Shown: piece by piece, positions 1-12,220 of the stretch | How positions within the stretch are numbered: the first letter of the stretch is position 1 | Layout of the letters: each line of letters begins with the position of its first letter | From: Aquatica leii | Taxonomy: Eukaryota > Arthropoda > Insecta > Coleoptera > Lampyridae | Direction: 5' to 3' | Assembly: GCA_035610365.1 (NCBI GenBank) | Contig: CM069432.1 | Span: 263,497,177 to 263,561,176 of the forward strand | Length of the DNA stretch: 64,000 nucleotides | Made by a program: the position numbers and the translations under genes | Notes under the pieces: generated by a model | Told to the model about the DNA's origin: nothing | Seen by the model: the letters and a program-made list of their open reading frames with translations, nothing else | Databases searched by the model: none

Positions 1-265
1 TGTTTTTTTATATAATCTCTTGGACAGTAGGCTCACAAGTACCTTTGGTGTCTCCGAGCCGAAGATTCTAAGATTACACCAAAGTGGTGCCCAGTTTTTC
101 TTTTTATTATAGTTTTCCATCTCAGATATCTGTAGTGACGGGGTTGTTACCAACGGGACCCACTAGGAAAAAGATTGACATACATTTTTATATGTATCTA
201 CAAAGAAACAATAATAGAAGCTATAGAAATATATTAGTACAATTGTGGAAATACATCAGAGAATA
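1..265. repeat. Dispersed repeat E, copy 1
   Basis: This stretch resembles 28105-28365 in the same orientation. Shared blocks include the 'gtacctttggtgtctccga' region and the later stretch with 'atctcag' and the 'ggaaaaagattg' type sequence. No open coding frame is conserved between the two copies, and the copy runs off the left edge of the window. The element class is unknown. It could be part of an LTR or an untranslated leader, but no termini were seen. Confidence 0.5.
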
Positions 266-340
266 TTTCCCAGTGCTGATGATCCCCAAAAGGGTAAAAC
301 GGCCGTACACTAATTCCTTCTAGTGGTAATTTTTGCAATT

Positions 341-784
341 GTACTAATGTAGTTACTTACACTATAAATTTGTTGGTGAATTATGATCGAGTCTTTTCGA
401 TACAATTTTTGAATTTCGCGGTTATTAGATCCAACTACCAGCTTACGACAATCAGTATAACACCAATCGGTTAAATTTTATACGTGGGCTCGTTAACCAC
501 AAGATGTCGTCAACCACAACACTTTTATATTTAAATATTTGGTAATTTGTTTACCAATGCCTGCAAATTAATTTTTTTATACGTACATTTAGATTTTTAA
601 TCATTTAAAAAGAATGAATTGATTTTTACATGCGATGGACAGAAATTGATGTACTTCTTTACAATATTGTAAAAAGTACTATTTATGTTGAATGAGTGTA
701 CAATGGTTTTAGTTTTGGGTGTTGTTATTAATAACTGTATTTTGAAATCTTTTACGTCTTTTGTATTCATTTTATAAACCTCGT
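341..784. other. AT-rich DNA without recognisable gene
   Basis: Only short, uninformative frames are present and no similarity to the other repeats of the window was noticed. Confidence 0.5.
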
Positions 785-809
785 TCGATCATAATGAAGA
801 TGGTTTGTG

Positions 810-1210
810 TTTTGTACTTTGTAACAATTGTTTATTCAAAAAAGAAAAAGAGAAAAGAGAACAAAAATATTGAACTGGATAGTCCACGGTCAGACGATAG
901 GCTACCCCGACTGCTCAGATCGGCGAGTGGAGGAGGGTTCCTGTTTCCAACAAGGTCAAAACTAAACCGAGCCTAAACTAATGAGCACCAGGTATATAAC
1001 AAAGTATCCACAAGAAACTACCACTCTCCTGGTTGCTGTCCGCTCCTAGTTCTCTCACACATCAAGAAAGAGCCCTACATAAAATCAGCCCTCATTAAAA
1101 AACTAATAAATGGCCACAATGAAATTATTACTGAACTTACGTTGACAATAAGACAAATTAAAAGTATTAAGACAGACACAAGCGCGGATTATTTATAGAT
1201 ACTAAATGTT
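810..1210. repeat. Repeat F copy 1, candidate LTR of the Gypsy remnant
   Basis: This block is a direct copy of 4540-5235. Both share 'gtaacaat', a purine-rich run, the 'ggatagtccacggtc' segment, 'actgctcagatcggcgagtgg', 'agaaagagccctacataaaatca' and a final 'gacacaagcgcggattattta'-like end. Copy 1 lacks about 280 bases present in copy 2. The two copies flank the Gypsy protease/RT/RNase H remnant on the minus strand, which is the layout expected of an LTR pair. Neither copy has clean TG...CA ends that I could fix, so the LTR reading is an inference. Confidence 0.5.
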
Positions 1211-1268
1211 CTATAATAGTGATCGGCGATGATATATGCACGGAACTTTTTGATGGCACAGCAAGATA

Positions 1269-1500
1269 CTATGTTTCTGTGGTGGAGTAATGGCGTGCAG
1301 CCTTGTTAAGAGAGCGACTGATAAATTTAATCACCTCCTTCACACTAGTCGTCTGTTGAACTAGCACAGCATTAAGGTCAAGCTCATAGCCATCAGTTTG
1401 AATGTCAAAAAGTAGGATCCAATCAGGACAATTCATGCTAGGACTAAAAACAAGAAGTTTTTTCAACGTTGTCAAAGCATCATCACAAAATGCGTTCCAT
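1269..1500 (-). pseudogene. Gypsy RNase H fragment
   Basis: The minus strand reads LLFDIQTDGYELDLNAVLVQ and then ISRSLNKAARHYSTTE. These are the start of the Gypsy RNase H domain (first catalytic Asp in the F-D-x-Q-T-D-x block) and its conserved S-R-x-L-N-K-A-x-x-x-Y-S-T-T-E segment. The sequence stops right after the STTE block, so the rest of RNase H and the integrase are missing at this locus. Confidence 0.8.
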
Positions 1501-1638
1501 CAAAACGGTGTATTTTTCCGAGTGAGTTGAGTAAGAGTAGAAAGTAAGGTGGCAAAGTTAGGTATGAACCGACGATATCAACTACGAGTTGTCACACTTC
1601 AGTTACAGACGAAGACACAGGATCTACTTTTGCCGGAT

Positions 1639-2073
1639 CTACCAATAAACCGTACTTAGATATTTGAGCTCATCGCGACAGAACTGGCATTTGTCTTTCC
1701 ATAAAATTAATCCGGCAGGAAGAACACGTTTTAAAAGCATCTCAAAGACTTCTAAGTGCTTTTCAAATGTAGGAGTAACGATAAGGGTATCCTCCAGATA
1801 CGCAAAGCAAAAAGGTTCAAGATCAGGACCAGGGACATGATCAATCAACCGTTGGAAGGTTGCAAGCGCATTATGAAACCCTAAAGACGTCCTACTAAAC
1901 GGATAAAAGTCTCGATTAAGAATGGTAAAAGCGGTAATTGGCTTAGAATCATCGTTGAATGGGATCTGCCAGTAACAGAACGGATATCCAGGCTAGAAAG
2001 ATAACAAACACCTCGCAGACAGTCAAGTATTGCAGAAATAAACGTTAAAAGGTAAGAGTCTCAAGTAACGGCA
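1639..2073 (-). pseudogene. Gypsy reverse transcriptase fragment (broken)
   Basis: RT copies the element RNA into DNA. Here, after a frameshifted segment, the minus strand keeps LEPFCFAYLEDTLI, the RT catalytic block (the usual Y-x-D-D or Y-L-D-D has become Y-L-E-D). It is followed by FEKHLEVFEMLLKRV, and by a CQFCRDELKYL segment typical of the thumb/connection. The fold order fits Gypsy RT. The Asp-to-Glu change in the catalytic pair and several stops mark it as dead. Confidence 0.78.
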
Positions 2074-2470
2074 TTAACCTTCAAGAAATTGGCAAAAACT
2101 TGTAAGTCTCAATTTCTTTTTTGCCATGACAATCGGATTATTCCAAGGACTACAAAAAGGTTCGACTACGACTACGCGAGTAGAGTGGGAGACATGGGAA
2201 AATATTGCTGTCGAAGTAGGGATCTGAAGTTCGACTAAAGTTACACGACCAAAACCAGGTTTTTGTAAAAGAAAGCACGTTTCCAAAACAGAGTTGAGTT
2301 GGTGTTGTTGTTCTAGAGACAAATTCGCCACATAATTGTTGGCTAGTAGCAACAGCAAAAGGAGAGACAAAAGCACATTAACCGGTACAAAAATCTACTC
2401 CCATAGATCTCCAGAAATCTACGCCAAAAATGATGCGTTGCGGCACGTCAGGTACGACAAAAGCCTCCAG
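2074..2470 (-). pseudogene. Gypsy protease end and protease-RT linker (broken)
   Basis: Near 2395-2465 the minus strand reads IIFGVDFWRSMGVDF, the end of a retropepsin domain (the usual pattern is I-L-G-x-D-F-W). The frame is then interrupted. The open stretch below 2376 carries LSLEQQHQLNSVLE followed by SPWNNPIVMAKKK, the conserved linker that precedes the RT fingers in Gypsy pol. The catalytic Asp-Thr-Gly of the protease was not found upstream, so that part is deleted or too diverged to see. Confidence 0.7.
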
Positions 2471-3175
2471 TATTGGTGATAGGATGACTTAGGCCGAGTT
2501 AGGAACAGTACTAGATGATAAAAAACCAGATCGAGTTCAAGTAACTTAGTAGTCTTCTTCGAAAGAAGTGGTCGAAAAAAGCAAGTGTACTTTAGCTGTT
2601 TGTCATGATATGTTAATTCCTTAATCATGGTAATCGGAGCTAAGGCTAACAGAAAGCTGTAAATGACGACGTATCAGGCGTAACCGTTCTGATTTAGATG
2701 GAAGACGCATAAGATAAATTCGTTTACTGATTTAGCGATGTTTAGAAGAAGTAGTAGCGGACACGGGTGAAGAACCGTAATTATCTGGTTTGGAATCACT
2801 TGAGTCAGATGGCTAAATCCCCAATAAAGGATGGCTAGTTCTAGGACTAGAAGTAACTAGGTGCGCAATTATAGAAACGTTAGTATACGGCCGTCAAAAT
2901 TGTTTAGATTTGGAGGCATAATCGTTTTTGTTTATAATTCGGGGAGAAGTTTGCGTTTTGCAGAAATTTCATCCAGAATGGTGCATAAATGGACCCATAA
3001 GGTTGAAATGCGAGTAAATGGTTTTGAAGAGATATTATTCAAGTAAGAAAGAAGTTCAGTAATACCAACAACGATAGCACTGGATTCCGTATTAAAAAAA
3101 AATTCATGAGAAACTGAAGAGAACTTTTAGCCGCCTCTAACACGAGCACATCGGAGATCTGTACGAGTATCAATT

Positions 3176-4276
3176 TGTTACGTGCAAAATTTTTATAACG
3201 TAATACCCTGTATATTGAATTAAAATTAGATTCCGGTTTTGACGCCCACTGTCGATCTTTTCTTGTGACTGTCATTTTACGACAAAGTCGTTAAGCTGAC
3301 AACTGCATAAAATGCCCTGTTTTGCTTAAAGTTAGTTATCGAATAACATCCTCTGTAATGGAAATCATACTATAACTTCATTACGTTTTTAAAACAATTT
3401 ATTCATCACAGGGTAACATGTTTATATCCGTTTTGTTAGAATTTTTTTGTAATTTTTTCTTAATTTGATAGCCGTTCCACCACGTTTTGGTCACATGTTT
3501 CTATTCAATAAAAAACAATGAGGGATTAATATCGATAAATACCTTCATGAGACGAGTATAACTCTATAAGGCCTACGTTTAAACTGAAAAATTTTCATTG
3601 AATGTGTGCAACAGCATTCGATAATCGGGTTATGTTATGTGTACTTTCTTTTAGCAGTAATTAACAATTTTGTAGATCTTGATTTCGTGAGTCATTGTGT
3701 TGACACGATTTGCTACTCAAATTTATTCCAGGCTCACTTACCGGGGAAAACTTTTTCTTCGCTCAAGTAGGTACTGGATTGTGGGTAAGTTTATTTAATT
3801 ATTTTATCGCTGTGAGAAAAGTCACTCACGGAACTTTGGCTAATCTTAATTTCCGTAACTACGATCATTGTTTTAATACCATTAAGGTAGTTTCATTAAT
3901 TATTTTGTGTGTATCGCATGCTGTGTACAAACAATATTTACTACGAAATTTTCTTCACTATTCACTTCGATTCAACTTTTGTATTGTGTGTTGCCGATAC
4001 TTCTGGCATTTATGTACTGAGAATAAGATATATTCTTGTTAATAATCTACGTTACTAAATTAAGGTTTTTTATACCTGTTAATCTTTCTTTTATGGTAAC
4101 ATACTTTTCACTTTTATTGTGGTTACCCGAACATCAGAGTAACAAGGATTACGATTGAGGCAAAAATGTTAATTATAAATGATCTGGCGCCCTTAATTAT
4201 TATTCACTTAAACCTCCCCTATCTCCGACTGTGTGAGTTGGACGTGCAAGGTTCGTAAGACCTAAAGCTTGTAACA
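3176..4276 (+). mobile_element. Solo LTR, family LTR-A (TSD AATT)
   Basis: The 1101-bp copy starts TGTTACGTGCAAAA and ends AAGCTTGTAACA. It is flanked by a perfect 4-bp direct repeat, AATT at 3172-3175 and 4277-4280. TG...CA ends, a short TGTTAC/GTAACA inverted repeat and a 4-bp target duplication are standard for Gypsy LTRs, and no internal region is attached, so this is a solo LTR. Sense orientation was inferred from two other copies that still carry a polypurine tract. A frame of 110 residues inside it has no family match and is probably chance. Confidence 0.85.
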
Positions 4277-4539
4277 AATTGCATTCCCGTCCGAAAACCC
4301 CCAAGAAGATATCTCATGGCGTAGCTTGTCAACATGAAAATGGTTGATGCTAATCCTCCAATGTGCTATGGTGATCTGCTGAAATCTAACTATTATTACA
4401 GAATACTTAATAGGAGAAAATTGACTAAATCATCTAAGTGCGAAATCGTATTAAGCATATACAACTTCCCAACCAAAAAAATAAAGAACATACAATTACA
4501 TAAGATGAACCTAAACAGGCCTCACGTTGGGCGCTATTT

Positions 4540-5235
4540 TGTAACAATAGTTTCTTTTTTTTCAAATTTAAACCGCATCCAAAAAGAAAAAGAGGGTAAA
4601 AAGAGAACGAAAAAACTGAAATGGATAGTCCACGGTCGGACGATGGGCAACCACGACTGCTCAGATCGGCGAGTGGTCGAGGGTTTTCGTTTCCAACCCA
4701 GTCAGAACTGAACCGATCCTAAAATGATGGGCGCCAGGCTCATAACAAAACGTCCACAGGAGACTACCACCCTCCTGGTTGCTGGCCGGACCTAGTTTTA
4801 TCGGGAATCACATGTTAAGAAAGAGCCCTACATAAAATCAGGCCTGGTTACCAAACCAATAAATTGCCACAACTAAATTAATACTATTTATTAGTCAATG
4901 TCCTGTATGCAACTAACTGAACAACAATAATTAAATAAAATCAACCTTACGGCCTTGCCTTACAAGAATTAAAAATCTACTGCCCTACAGAAAATAACCA
5001 TCATTATTAATCAAACATTAATTAACAAAACGATCAAAACAAGGAAGAAAAGAAAACATAAAGGCAGGCGTAAGGGTGACGTATTTACAAAAAAGGCTAC
5101 CTACTACTGCATAGCAAAACATAAACAAGCATTGAAATATTAATTAATTGCGATACCATACCCAACTTGCGTTAACAATAAAACAAATTAAAAGTATTAA
5201 AGCAGACACAGGCGCGGATTATTTACAGACGAGCT
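4540..5235. repeat. Repeat F copy 2, candidate LTR
   Basis: Direct copy of 810-1210, longer by an internal segment of about 280 bases. Together with copy 1 it brackets the Gypsy remnant at 1226-3046, so it may be the 5' LTR of that minus-strand element, now split from it by the solo LTR-A. An open frame of 125 codons from 4334 crosses the left edge of the repeat and is not supported as a gene. Confidence 0.45.
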
Positions 5236-5340
5236 ACTTAATAATGTACCAGTAAGCGTAAACAAAGCATTGAAGTGCTAATTAATTACTATTTCTTTCA
5301 TATTGAGATTAAATGTTCAACAGAAAAAAAAATCGTTGTA

Positions 5341-6236
5341 GAGAGCTATGGTTGGCCTTGTACGTCTAACCACCTTGAACCGTTGGTGTCACAACTTAAA
5401 TGAAATTCTTACGTGTAACCTTTTAGATAAATATTTACACATCGCCATTCTAGAAAAGGATAAAATCTTTACTGGCTTCAAACTTGTAGTAGGAAACGAG
5501 AGCGTGGTAGCGGTCAGTAATTGAATAACTTAATTTTTCCTGTCCGTCTTCTATAGCAAACGAACAGATAAAGTAAGAAGGAAAAACACTGTAATCCTTA
5601 ATTAACAAAATAATAAAATTAATTTTTTTAATTACTATGTAGGCCGCTGGTTACGGCATAATCTGCCACGATAATAATTTTTTTTTGGTTCTAAATCCCC
5701 AAATAGAAACCACGTAAAGGTCCAAACATGTGCCAAAATCACCAAAAATACCCTTTATTTTAATCTATAAAAATCTCAAAAACTCAAAAAATTGTTCATT
5801 CAGAAGCACAAAGCATTTGTAATGTCATTGATTTCTTCAATAAATAACAAACAGCTTGTGAATGAATATATCAAATTTTATTACAACAAATGCTGTAATA
5901 TGTACATAAACTGAATCTTTCTGATTTAACAAATGAAGATTGGGAAAACAGTGCAATGATGTGTTACAGTTTTTGTGAAGAAATTTGGAAAACAGATGGT
6001 TTAGTTGATAAGATTGTGGAAAGTTTGACGTTTACTATGTAAATTAAAATTTTTAGTAAGATATTTCTTTAAAAAGACGTAGTAGTTGTGGTTATCATAA
6101 ATGTGACTAATGATTAAATTAAAACGAGATTTTCGTACATTGATCCAGATTTTTGAAACGTTATACGAAAAAAATGTTTGTAACTACAGCTTATGAAACC
6201 TGTTATACATGCGCGTATTAGTCATTTGGGCTGCCT
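5341..6236. other. Mostly featureless, one short coding-like remnant
   Basis: Most of this stretch is AT-rich and carries nothing I can name. Near 5920-6042 the plus strand has a short frame ending in TAA that includes NEDWENSAMMCYSFCEEIWK. It has the look of a transposase or unknown protein C-terminus, but I do not recognise it and give it no function. Confidence 0.3.
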
Positions 6237-7447
6237 TGTTACGTGCGAAATTTTCATATCGTAATACCCTGTATATCGAATTAAAATTAGATTCTGGTTT
6301 TGACGCACTCTGCCGATCTTTTTGGTTACTGACATGTTGCGGATTTTCATTTTGAAGCTGTCAACTACGTGAGACGGTCTGTGTCGTAATTTGACCTAAT
6401 TCCAAAGATTCTAAGTGCATCCACTGTGATGAACTGGAAATTATAAGTTAATTACGAATTTATCGTAAACAGGGTAAGATATTTGCATCCGGTTTATTAG
6501 GATTCCTTTGTAATTTCTGTATTAATTTGATAGCCGTGTCGCCACACTTTGATCACATGTTCGATTTCATAAAAGAACAATGAAGAATTAATACTAATGA
6601 TAAATACCGTTACCGAACGCTTAAGATTTTGAAAGGCATATTATCCACAACGAAAACGAAATCTCGAGCAGCATTTACCTTTGAGATGTTATTTCTTATA
6701 CACCAGTCGATTGCGTTACCACCCACCTGTTCGTAATCGCAAATAACAGCATTCGATACAACGGGTTTTGATATCTCATTTAATTTATTATTATTAACGA
6801 TTTTGTAGCTTCCTATCTTCGTGAGTTGTGTGTGACACGATTTCCTATTCAATATCTATTCCAGGCTACTACCGGGGAAAACGTTTTCTTCGACCAAGTA
6901 GGTACTGGATTGTGGGTAAGTTTATTTCATTATTTTATCGCTGTCAGAAAAGTCACTCACGGAACTTTGGCTACTGTTAATTTCCGTAATTACGTTTACT
7001 GTTACAATACCATTAAGGTAATTTCATTCATCATTTTGTGTGTATCGCATGCTGTGTACAAACAATATTTATTTCGAAATTTTCTTTGCTATTTCGCTTC
7101 GACTTAACCTATGTATCGTGTGTTGCCGATACTTCTGGCATTTATGAATTGAGAAATTAAATATACTCCTGTTAATCTTCTACGTTACTAAATTAAAGTT
7201 TTTGTACCTGTTAATCTCTCTTTTATGGTACCATATTTTTTCTTTTAATTGTGGTTACCCGAACACCCGAGTAACAAGGATTACAAACCTAAAAATTCGT
7301 TACAAGTTTAGACCGTCTGTCTTGATCGAGGCAGAAGTGTTAATTCTAAATGATCTGGCGCTCTTAATTGTAATTCACTTGAATCTCCCCTATCTCCGAC
7401 TGTGTGAGTTGGCCGTGCAAGGTTCGTAAGACCTAAAACTTGTAACA
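6237..7447 (+). mobile_element. Solo LTR, family LTR-A (TSD GCCT)
   Basis: The copy runs from TGTTACGTGC to GTAACA over 1211 bp. It is bounded by GCCT at 6233-6236 and again at 7448-7451, a perfect 4-bp target duplication. It carries the same conserved blocks as the other LTR-A copies: the 'aataccctgtatatcgaatt' part near the start, the 'accggggaaaacg' part in the middle and 'ctccgactgtgtgagttgg' near the end. Confidence 0.87.
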
Positions 7448-9140
7448 GCCTTACATTATGTATTTTAAAATGGCAGAGTCCCAGGAACATTTTACTCTTT
7501 TATCAATAAAAAAAAATAAATGTTAAAACAATGATATTTATTTTAATTTAAGCTTAATCTTTTCAGTAATACTTAAGTACGCTTTTGTAGGATAATAATT
7601 TTTTCCAAAATTACAAAAACAGCCCCGTACCCTTTAAGCTGGAATATCTTATAAACAAAAGAATCTTGCCATTAAAATTTAGAGCTGAACCTTGAAGCTA
7701 AAGTTTGAAACAGAGAATCAATTTTACGTGAATATTGATTTTTACATAAACGAGTACTTAGATGATTAAATTTTATTTCTTACAAACTTCGCATGTATTT
7801 AATTATTTTTCGCAATTAATACTGTATTAGATAAATTTTATGACTAATAAATTTCGTACAAAAATTAAAATAGTAAAGAGAAAGTACATTTTTATTTAAT
7901 AAGATTTATGTAACTTTTTAGAAAGGTAATATAACCAAAAAAATAAAATTATATTTTACAAATGAACAATCTTAAAAAGAAATAAACCCAAAAATCTCCT
8001 ACCATAAAACGTAGAAGTTTAGTGGTAGTAGACAGCCCAATAAAACTGTTTTTTGGGAGATGTGAATGCTGCAATCATGTTAATAATATGATTTAAATGT
8101 AAATAATTTTATTAATTATTATTTTACAAACAAACAAAAAATTTGTATGGTTTTATTCAAATCAAATTCAAAGTGTTAAAATTATATAATAACGTTAATT
8201 AGAAGTAAAACAATTGATGGTGATTATAAAAAGTTGTGATGATAAAATAAAACAAAAAAAAATAATATAAGTAAATATTAGCTGTATAGTTAAAATAATG
8301 GAAAAATAAATGTAATAATCGTAATGAAGGAGTTAGGGTAAGATACCGAAACTTCTTGGATTTGAAGACGTGAATTGGAGAAAAATAAAGTAAAACTTAT
8401 CCTTTTAGAAAATTGAATGCGGTTTTGTTTATTGTTTAATATTGTTGATTGGTTTGTGTATTTCAAGCTGGTTCTTTCTTTCCTAAATTGGATGAGAAGC
8501 GCAATTTTAAAGACATAATCTAATTAAAATTAAAAATTCTAATATATAACATAAACGCAATAAAACAAGCAAATAAATAAGATTATTTATTTACAATCAA
8601 CTTAATATTTGCTGAAAATTGTGTTCATTATAAATTTATAATAAGATCTATTATGCACTAGTGTTATAATCTAAGGTTAACATTTATTTATTCAAAAATT
8701 GTTTAATTAATTAGTCAAATACATTGTTTAATTTTGTTTTTGTCGTGTGTAAACAAAAAACTTAATTAGGCAATTATGTCACTTTTTGGCATTGGCTGTA
8801 CAGAAATTGATATTAAAAAAGTAACCATAAACGCTTGTTTTAAGCGGGAGATAAAACGGCACACCATTGGCTTGACGTCGCGTTTCATATAAACAACCGT
8901 TAGATTGAAAAAAAAAATTTAAATTTTTAACCAATCACGTACTTGGAAATTGGTTTGGCATGAGCAATCAAAACAAAATAACGCGAAAATTCAGCTTAGT
9001 GCTAAATAGTAGATTATTTGGTTACTTTCTTCAATATTCACCGAAACAATGATATTCAGCAATAAAGGGAAGTAAATTTAAAATTTTCAAATAAAAACCA
9101 ATTTTAATGGTGTGATGAAGTTACCTATACTTAATACACA
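7448..9140. other. AT-rich intergenic DNA
   Basis: Long A/T runs, no frame of note and no similarity to other parts of the window. A moderately GC-richer patch around 8830-8970 contains CCAAT-like words ('ccattggc', 'aaccaatcac'), but there is no downstream gene to attach them to. Confidence 0.5.
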
Positions 9141-9250
9141 TATACAGGGGTGGGATAAAGTATGGAACCAAGTAAATATCTTTAAAACAAGATGTTATAT
9201 TTATGTAACTTTGCAGGCAAATTCAATGACGCATAACGCACATACCCAGC
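9141..9250 (+). repeat. MITE fragment, inverted partner of 12359-12548
   Basis: This stretch begins TATACAGGGG and continues with 'gggataaagtatgg', 'aagtaaatatctttaaaaca', 'ctttgcaggcaa' and 'tgacgcataacgca'. All of these occur in reverse complement at 12430-12548. It keeps one terminus and loses homology after about 110 bases. Confidence 0.65.
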
Positions 9251-9419
9251 ATCCACAAAAGGCGTATTTTGTATAGACGGAAACTTGAATGGTGACAAGT
9301 ATTAGAATTTACTGAATAACCAAATTATTCCTGCACTTCAACATACTGGGCAGTTACCACAAAGTTTAATGGTTTCAACAAGATGGAACACCTCCCCACT
9401 ATGATCGACGGACTAAGGA

Positions 9420-10855
9420 TGTTACAAGCTTTATGTCTTACGAACCTTGCACGGCTAACTCACACAGTCGGAGGTAGGGGAGGTTCACAGGAAGTATGCT
9501 TAAGGGCGCCAGATCTGATCCAAGATAACACTTCTGCCTCGATCAGGACAGACGATCCAAACTTGTAACTCAATTTGAGGTTCGTAATCCTTATTACTCT
9601 GATGTTCGGGTAGCCAAAATTCGGTAATAGATAACGATAATTACAGGAGAAAGAAAAATAACAAGAGAGATTAACAAATCTAACCACTTTAATGTGTTAA
9701 CGTTGAATATTGACAAAAGTATATAAAATTTCTTCAGTCATCCATGCTCGAATGATTTCTACGTGTAATTAACAAATATCACAACTTTAATTTAGTAGCG
9801 TAGCAAGTTGACCACTATACATTAAATTCTCAATCCATAAATACTAGAATGACTAACAATTTTCGTTAACAAGTGTAGAAAACTTTGATTCCGCAACACA
9901 TAAGATTTACAAGATTATATCAAAGTTTTAGTACATGAATGCCCGCAGTATTGGCAACACACAATACACATTTAAATTAGATCGAACGAACAGCACCGAA
10001 AATCTCGTAGTAAATATGTTTTTCCCTCACAGCATGCGATACAGTTACGTAAATGATTAAGGTTACCTTATTGGTATATAAGCAATAGACGTAATTACGG
10101 TCGTTAACATTAATTAAAATTCTGTGAGTAACTTTCGTGATCACGATATAAAAGTTAAGTAAATAACTCACCCTAAAATCCAGTATCCACTTTCGCGAAG
10201 AAAACGTTTTCGCCGCCAGCGGCCTGCAATAAACAGTGAAAAGCAAATCGTATCACACACTAACTCACAAAGAATAGGAAGCTAAAAAAAAAGTAGTATT
10301 AATAAATCATTAAATGTTATATAAAAACCCGTTGTATCGTATACTGTAGGTAACAATTTAGAACAGGAGGCTGATAACACAATCGACTAGTATACACGAA
10401 ATAACATCTCCCACAGTAAGGCTTGTCGAGACTCCGTTTTCGTGGTGGAGAATACGCCTTCCCAAAATCGTACTTGTTCGGTAACGGGATTTCTCAATAA
10501 TAATTAATCTTCATCATTTCTTTATTGGAACGAATATGTGCTCGAAGCGTGGGGAAACGGCTATCAAATTAAGGAGACATTACAAACGAATTTTAATAAA
10601 ACGGCAGTAATTATCTTACCTTGTGACGACTCAAATATTTTACGAACGTAATGTAATTATAATTTGATTGCCATTATTACGGATGTCCCTTGCAATTACT
10701 TTAAGACGTCCAGACCATTTTATGCGATTCACAGCTTCACGATTTTGTCGTAAAAATGACAGCCACGAGAAAAGAACGGTAGAGGGCGTCAAAACCGGAA
10801 TCTAATTTCAATTCAATATACAGGGTATTCCATAATGAAAATTTCGTACGTAACA
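9420..10855 (-). mobile_element. LTR-A copy attached to internal region (3' LTR)
   Basis: In reverse complement this copy starts TGTTACGTACG and ends GTAACA, 1436 bp in all. Unlike the solo copies it has no matching 4-bp duplication: AGGA lies on one side and GTAT on the other. Beyond its sense start lies a G-run on the minus strand, the position of a polypurine primer tract, and then about 1.1 kb of internal sequence. It is therefore best read as the 3' LTR of a truncated minus-strand element. This copy fixes the sense orientation of the whole LTR-A family. Confidence 0.8.
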
Positions 10856-10870
10856 GTATTCCCCCCCAGC
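10856..10870 (-). other. Polypurine tract next to LTR-A
   Basis: On the minus strand a run of seven G's precedes the LTR start by a few bases. The same layout recurs at 63826-63838. In LTR elements such a tract primes plus-strand DNA synthesis immediately upstream of the 3' LTR. Confidence 0.65.
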
Positions 10871-11965
10871 AAGATAAAAGCGTGGAGCGGAAATTTAGGC
10901 ATACGCCAAGGATAGAACCCTAAAATCCAAAACCAACCCAAAACACAACAACACCCAACCCAAGAAGAAACGTAGATGAAAGAAGTTTTCCCAATTTGCT
11001 AAGCATCACCAACCAAATGTGTCCAAAAGTCGCATGAAGCGGAATAATACTCCGAAGAACCAAAAACTCAACCAACCGAAGAGAAGTATCAGAACAGGTA
11101 CTCGTTCAAAGTCGACAAAAGTCGTTACGCTATAACGCAAGAAAGCAACGCAATCCTATAGACCTCACTGACCGACAATACTAAGCAAACCAAGAGAAAA
11201 AGAAGAAGTATAGGAAAGAAAGAAGTTTAGACCACGGTCAAGGACAACGCCCTAACATCCCTTGAAACTCCAGCCCATGAATACCCATCCCGCCCTAAAT
11301 ATAAATCCCTAGGAAACCCCTCAGGAAAAGGACAAAGGTATTATAGGAAAATGGAAAAGGAACGGTACCCACAACCACGAGACTAGAAAACACCCCAGGA
11401 ATCCTATCGCCGACTAAGGTTTCCTCGTTGAAGTGCCGGACGATTGTGTGGCGTCGGAGTCTTAAACACACCTCAAGCCCTCGCGTCGAGATGTCCAAGC
11501 GCGTCGTTGGGTCCCCCAACGTCAGCCCACACAAGCGCACGTCACCGCAACTAGTACTCGCTTGCCACCATAGTCTTTCTCCCACCCAGGATGGATTCTG
11601 ATCCACGACCAGAGGGAACAAGACCCAGGAAATCCCCCACCCTGAAAGTAGATAAAAGAAAAAATAAGAAATGAAGCATCCCATAATTTTGCTCTAAAAT
11701 CCAAAATAGAAAGGACTACAGCCCGCATTTGCGTGACTGTAGCCGGAAGCGGTGCCTGCTGTACAACCACAACATCCTATGCGCCGGTTAAGAAGAATTG
11801 GTCACCCCTGCCCAGCTCCGTCAAGTCCGCCGTACGGCCCCCGAAAGGTATAATGCCTGGTCCAGAGCTTGAGGCTACCGGGTCAGAGACAATCAATCTT
11901 CCCGGACGCATAGCCGTCAGGTTCCCACAACAGGCGCCCCTTTTTTATTTCTTATTTTAACGTTA
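10871..11965 (-). mobile_element. Internal 3' region of LTR-A/B element
   Basis: This region is shared with 24117-24450, 57520-58550 and 63880-64000. Common blocks are 'gaaatttaggcatacgcc', 'aaaccaacccaa', 'agaagaaacgtagatgaaag' and the 'cctcgttgaagtgc' part. Minus-strand frames at 11295-11770 and 57870-58349 share short words such as HFNEETL and GKRVLVAVT, so this may be decayed coding sequence, but I do not recognise a domain. It lies between the LTR-A copy and a mariner fragment, where it is cut off. Confidence 0.65.
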
Positions 11966-11967
11966 CA

Positions 11968-12220
11968 AGGATTTTTTGGATGCGAATTTTCCAAATCGAT
12001 AGATTGGACGCAGGGGTTCCATAGAGTGACCTGCTTGTTCTCAGGACCTTAACTTGTTAGATTTTTTTCTTTGGGGTTATCTAAAATCACGCGACAAAGA
12101 ATTATTGACGAATGTGAACTAATAGATGGAGAAGTCTTGGAAAGAGTGACTTACGAATTTATTAATAAACTTGCATATTGTCAAGAAGTGAACGGCAAGC
12201 ACTTGGAACATTTTAAGTGA
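11968..12220 (+). pseudogene. Mariner-type transposase, C-terminal part (broken)
   Basis: Tc1/mariner transposases cut and paste DNA with a DDD/E catalytic triad. The plus strand here keeps a run ending in LLDFFLWGYLK, matching the P-D-L-x-P-L-D-F-F-L-W-G block around the last catalytic residue. It then shows RVTYEFINKLAYCQEVNGKH and a stop, which matches the family's C-terminus. Two in-frame stops sit where Trp is expected (TAG and TGA for TGG), and the N-terminal half is absent. It abuts the LTR internal region on its left. Confidence 0.75.

Larger units (their letters stand above)
1226..3046 (-). mobile_element. Degenerate Gypsy-type LTR retrotransposon, internal region
   Basis: Read on the minus strand, the order is protease C-terminus, linker, reverse transcriptase and RNase H, the standard Gypsy pol order. 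All frames are broken by stops and shifts, and no integrase or gag was found. A second member of the same or a close family lies at 57385-60960. Repeat F copies flank this one on both sides, and a solo LTR of another family (3176-4276) separates it from the upstream F copy. It is surely non-functional. Confidence 0.8.

Noticed and set aside
3710-4042. Similar open frames in LTR-A copies at 3710 and 6826 (shared words such as QVGTGLWVSLF) as a small protein gene
   Set aside because: They lie wholly inside LTRs, other copies break the frame, and the similarity is explained by DNA homology. No domain is recognisable.
11295-11770. Minus frames of 129 and 82 codons as genes
   Set aside because: They overlap each other in different frames within the LTR internal region. 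The related copy at 57870-58349 is also broken. They are kept only as decayed element sequence.
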